Positions 57,664 to 57,679 of a stretch of 57,679 nt of DNA are shown in pieces (the first letter of the stretch is position 1; every line of letters starts with the position of its first letter). A model generated the notes under the pieces. The model saw only the letters and a program-made list of their open reading frames with translations. It ran no database searches and had not been told where the DNA came from. The position numbers and the translations under genes are program-made. The stretch is from contig JANBQS010000025.1 in assembly GCA_027577415.1 (NCBI GenBank), positions 1 through 57,679 on the forward strand, in the 5' to 3' direction. This DNA is from Coemansia sp. RSA 922. Taxonomy: Eukaryota > Kickxellomycota > Kickxellomycetes > Kickxellales > Kickxellaceae.

Positions 57664-57679
57664 ACAACAATAAACTCTT

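Overview
The window is nuclear DNA from a fungus. The evidence is short GT..AG introns (about 75-195 nt), TATA boxes roughly 100-120 bases before many start codons, AATAAA-type 3' ends, and fungal gene families (SNG1, SHE9/MDM33, RTC5/TLDc, CNH/Vps39-type tethering subunit, FPR3/4-type nucleolar FKBP, sterol 3-ketoreductase ERG27). Few introns, tight packing, MATA-type HMG-box genes and a secreted S1A serine protease fit an early-diverging lineage. A Kickxellomycotina-like fungus is my best guess, but this is inference; no rRNA or other marker is present to place it.

Layout. 1-572: AT-rich, no gene, with one copy of a dispersed repeat. 573-10251: housekeeping block with a NIPA-type transporter bearing an unusual Cys-rich ectodomain, a small unknown gene, SelO, ERG27, UBE2C/UBC11, RMD5 (GID/CTLH ligase) and PUF6; the last two share an abrupt GC-rich island. 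10252-14019: two HMG-box genes flanking a small secreted repeat protein. 14270-22828: an SDR, an HXXXD acyltransferase, a TLDc protein, a Vps3/TGFBRAP1-like CORVET subunit and Pol I subunit RPA34. 22829-25835: AT-rich accessory block with two members of an unrecognised small-protein family. 25836-42071: dense block with MSH4, an SDR, SFT2, CAF1/POP2, a nucleotide-sugar transporter, a GSKIP-domain protein, 5MP/BZW, PTC7, divergent RPL39 and RPL36, ARPC4, a nucleoplasmin-FKBP and SHE9. 42072-48939: gene-poor, with one orphan gene, a decayed non-LTR retrotransposon and a tRNA-like relic. 48940-54834: a tiny secreted peptide, SNG1, a chymotrypsin-fold protease, ER FKBP2 and PRP17. 54835-57679: AT-rich block with a truncated and an intact member of the small-protein family.

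How the genes work together. Most are ordinary cell functions arranged as compact convergent pairs (18-90 bases between stop codons) and divergent pairs sharing short promoters. The two best candidates for something undescribed are (a) the small-protein family in the AT-rich blocks at 23.8, 25.0, 56.3 and 57.2 kb, whose two intact members keep both a C-terminal signature and a matching core promoter, and (b) the tandem HMG-box pair, whose proteins share a second conserved block N-terminal to the HMG box and enclose a gene for a secreted Arg-rich/repeat protein. No tRNA, rRNA or CRISPR array was recognised.
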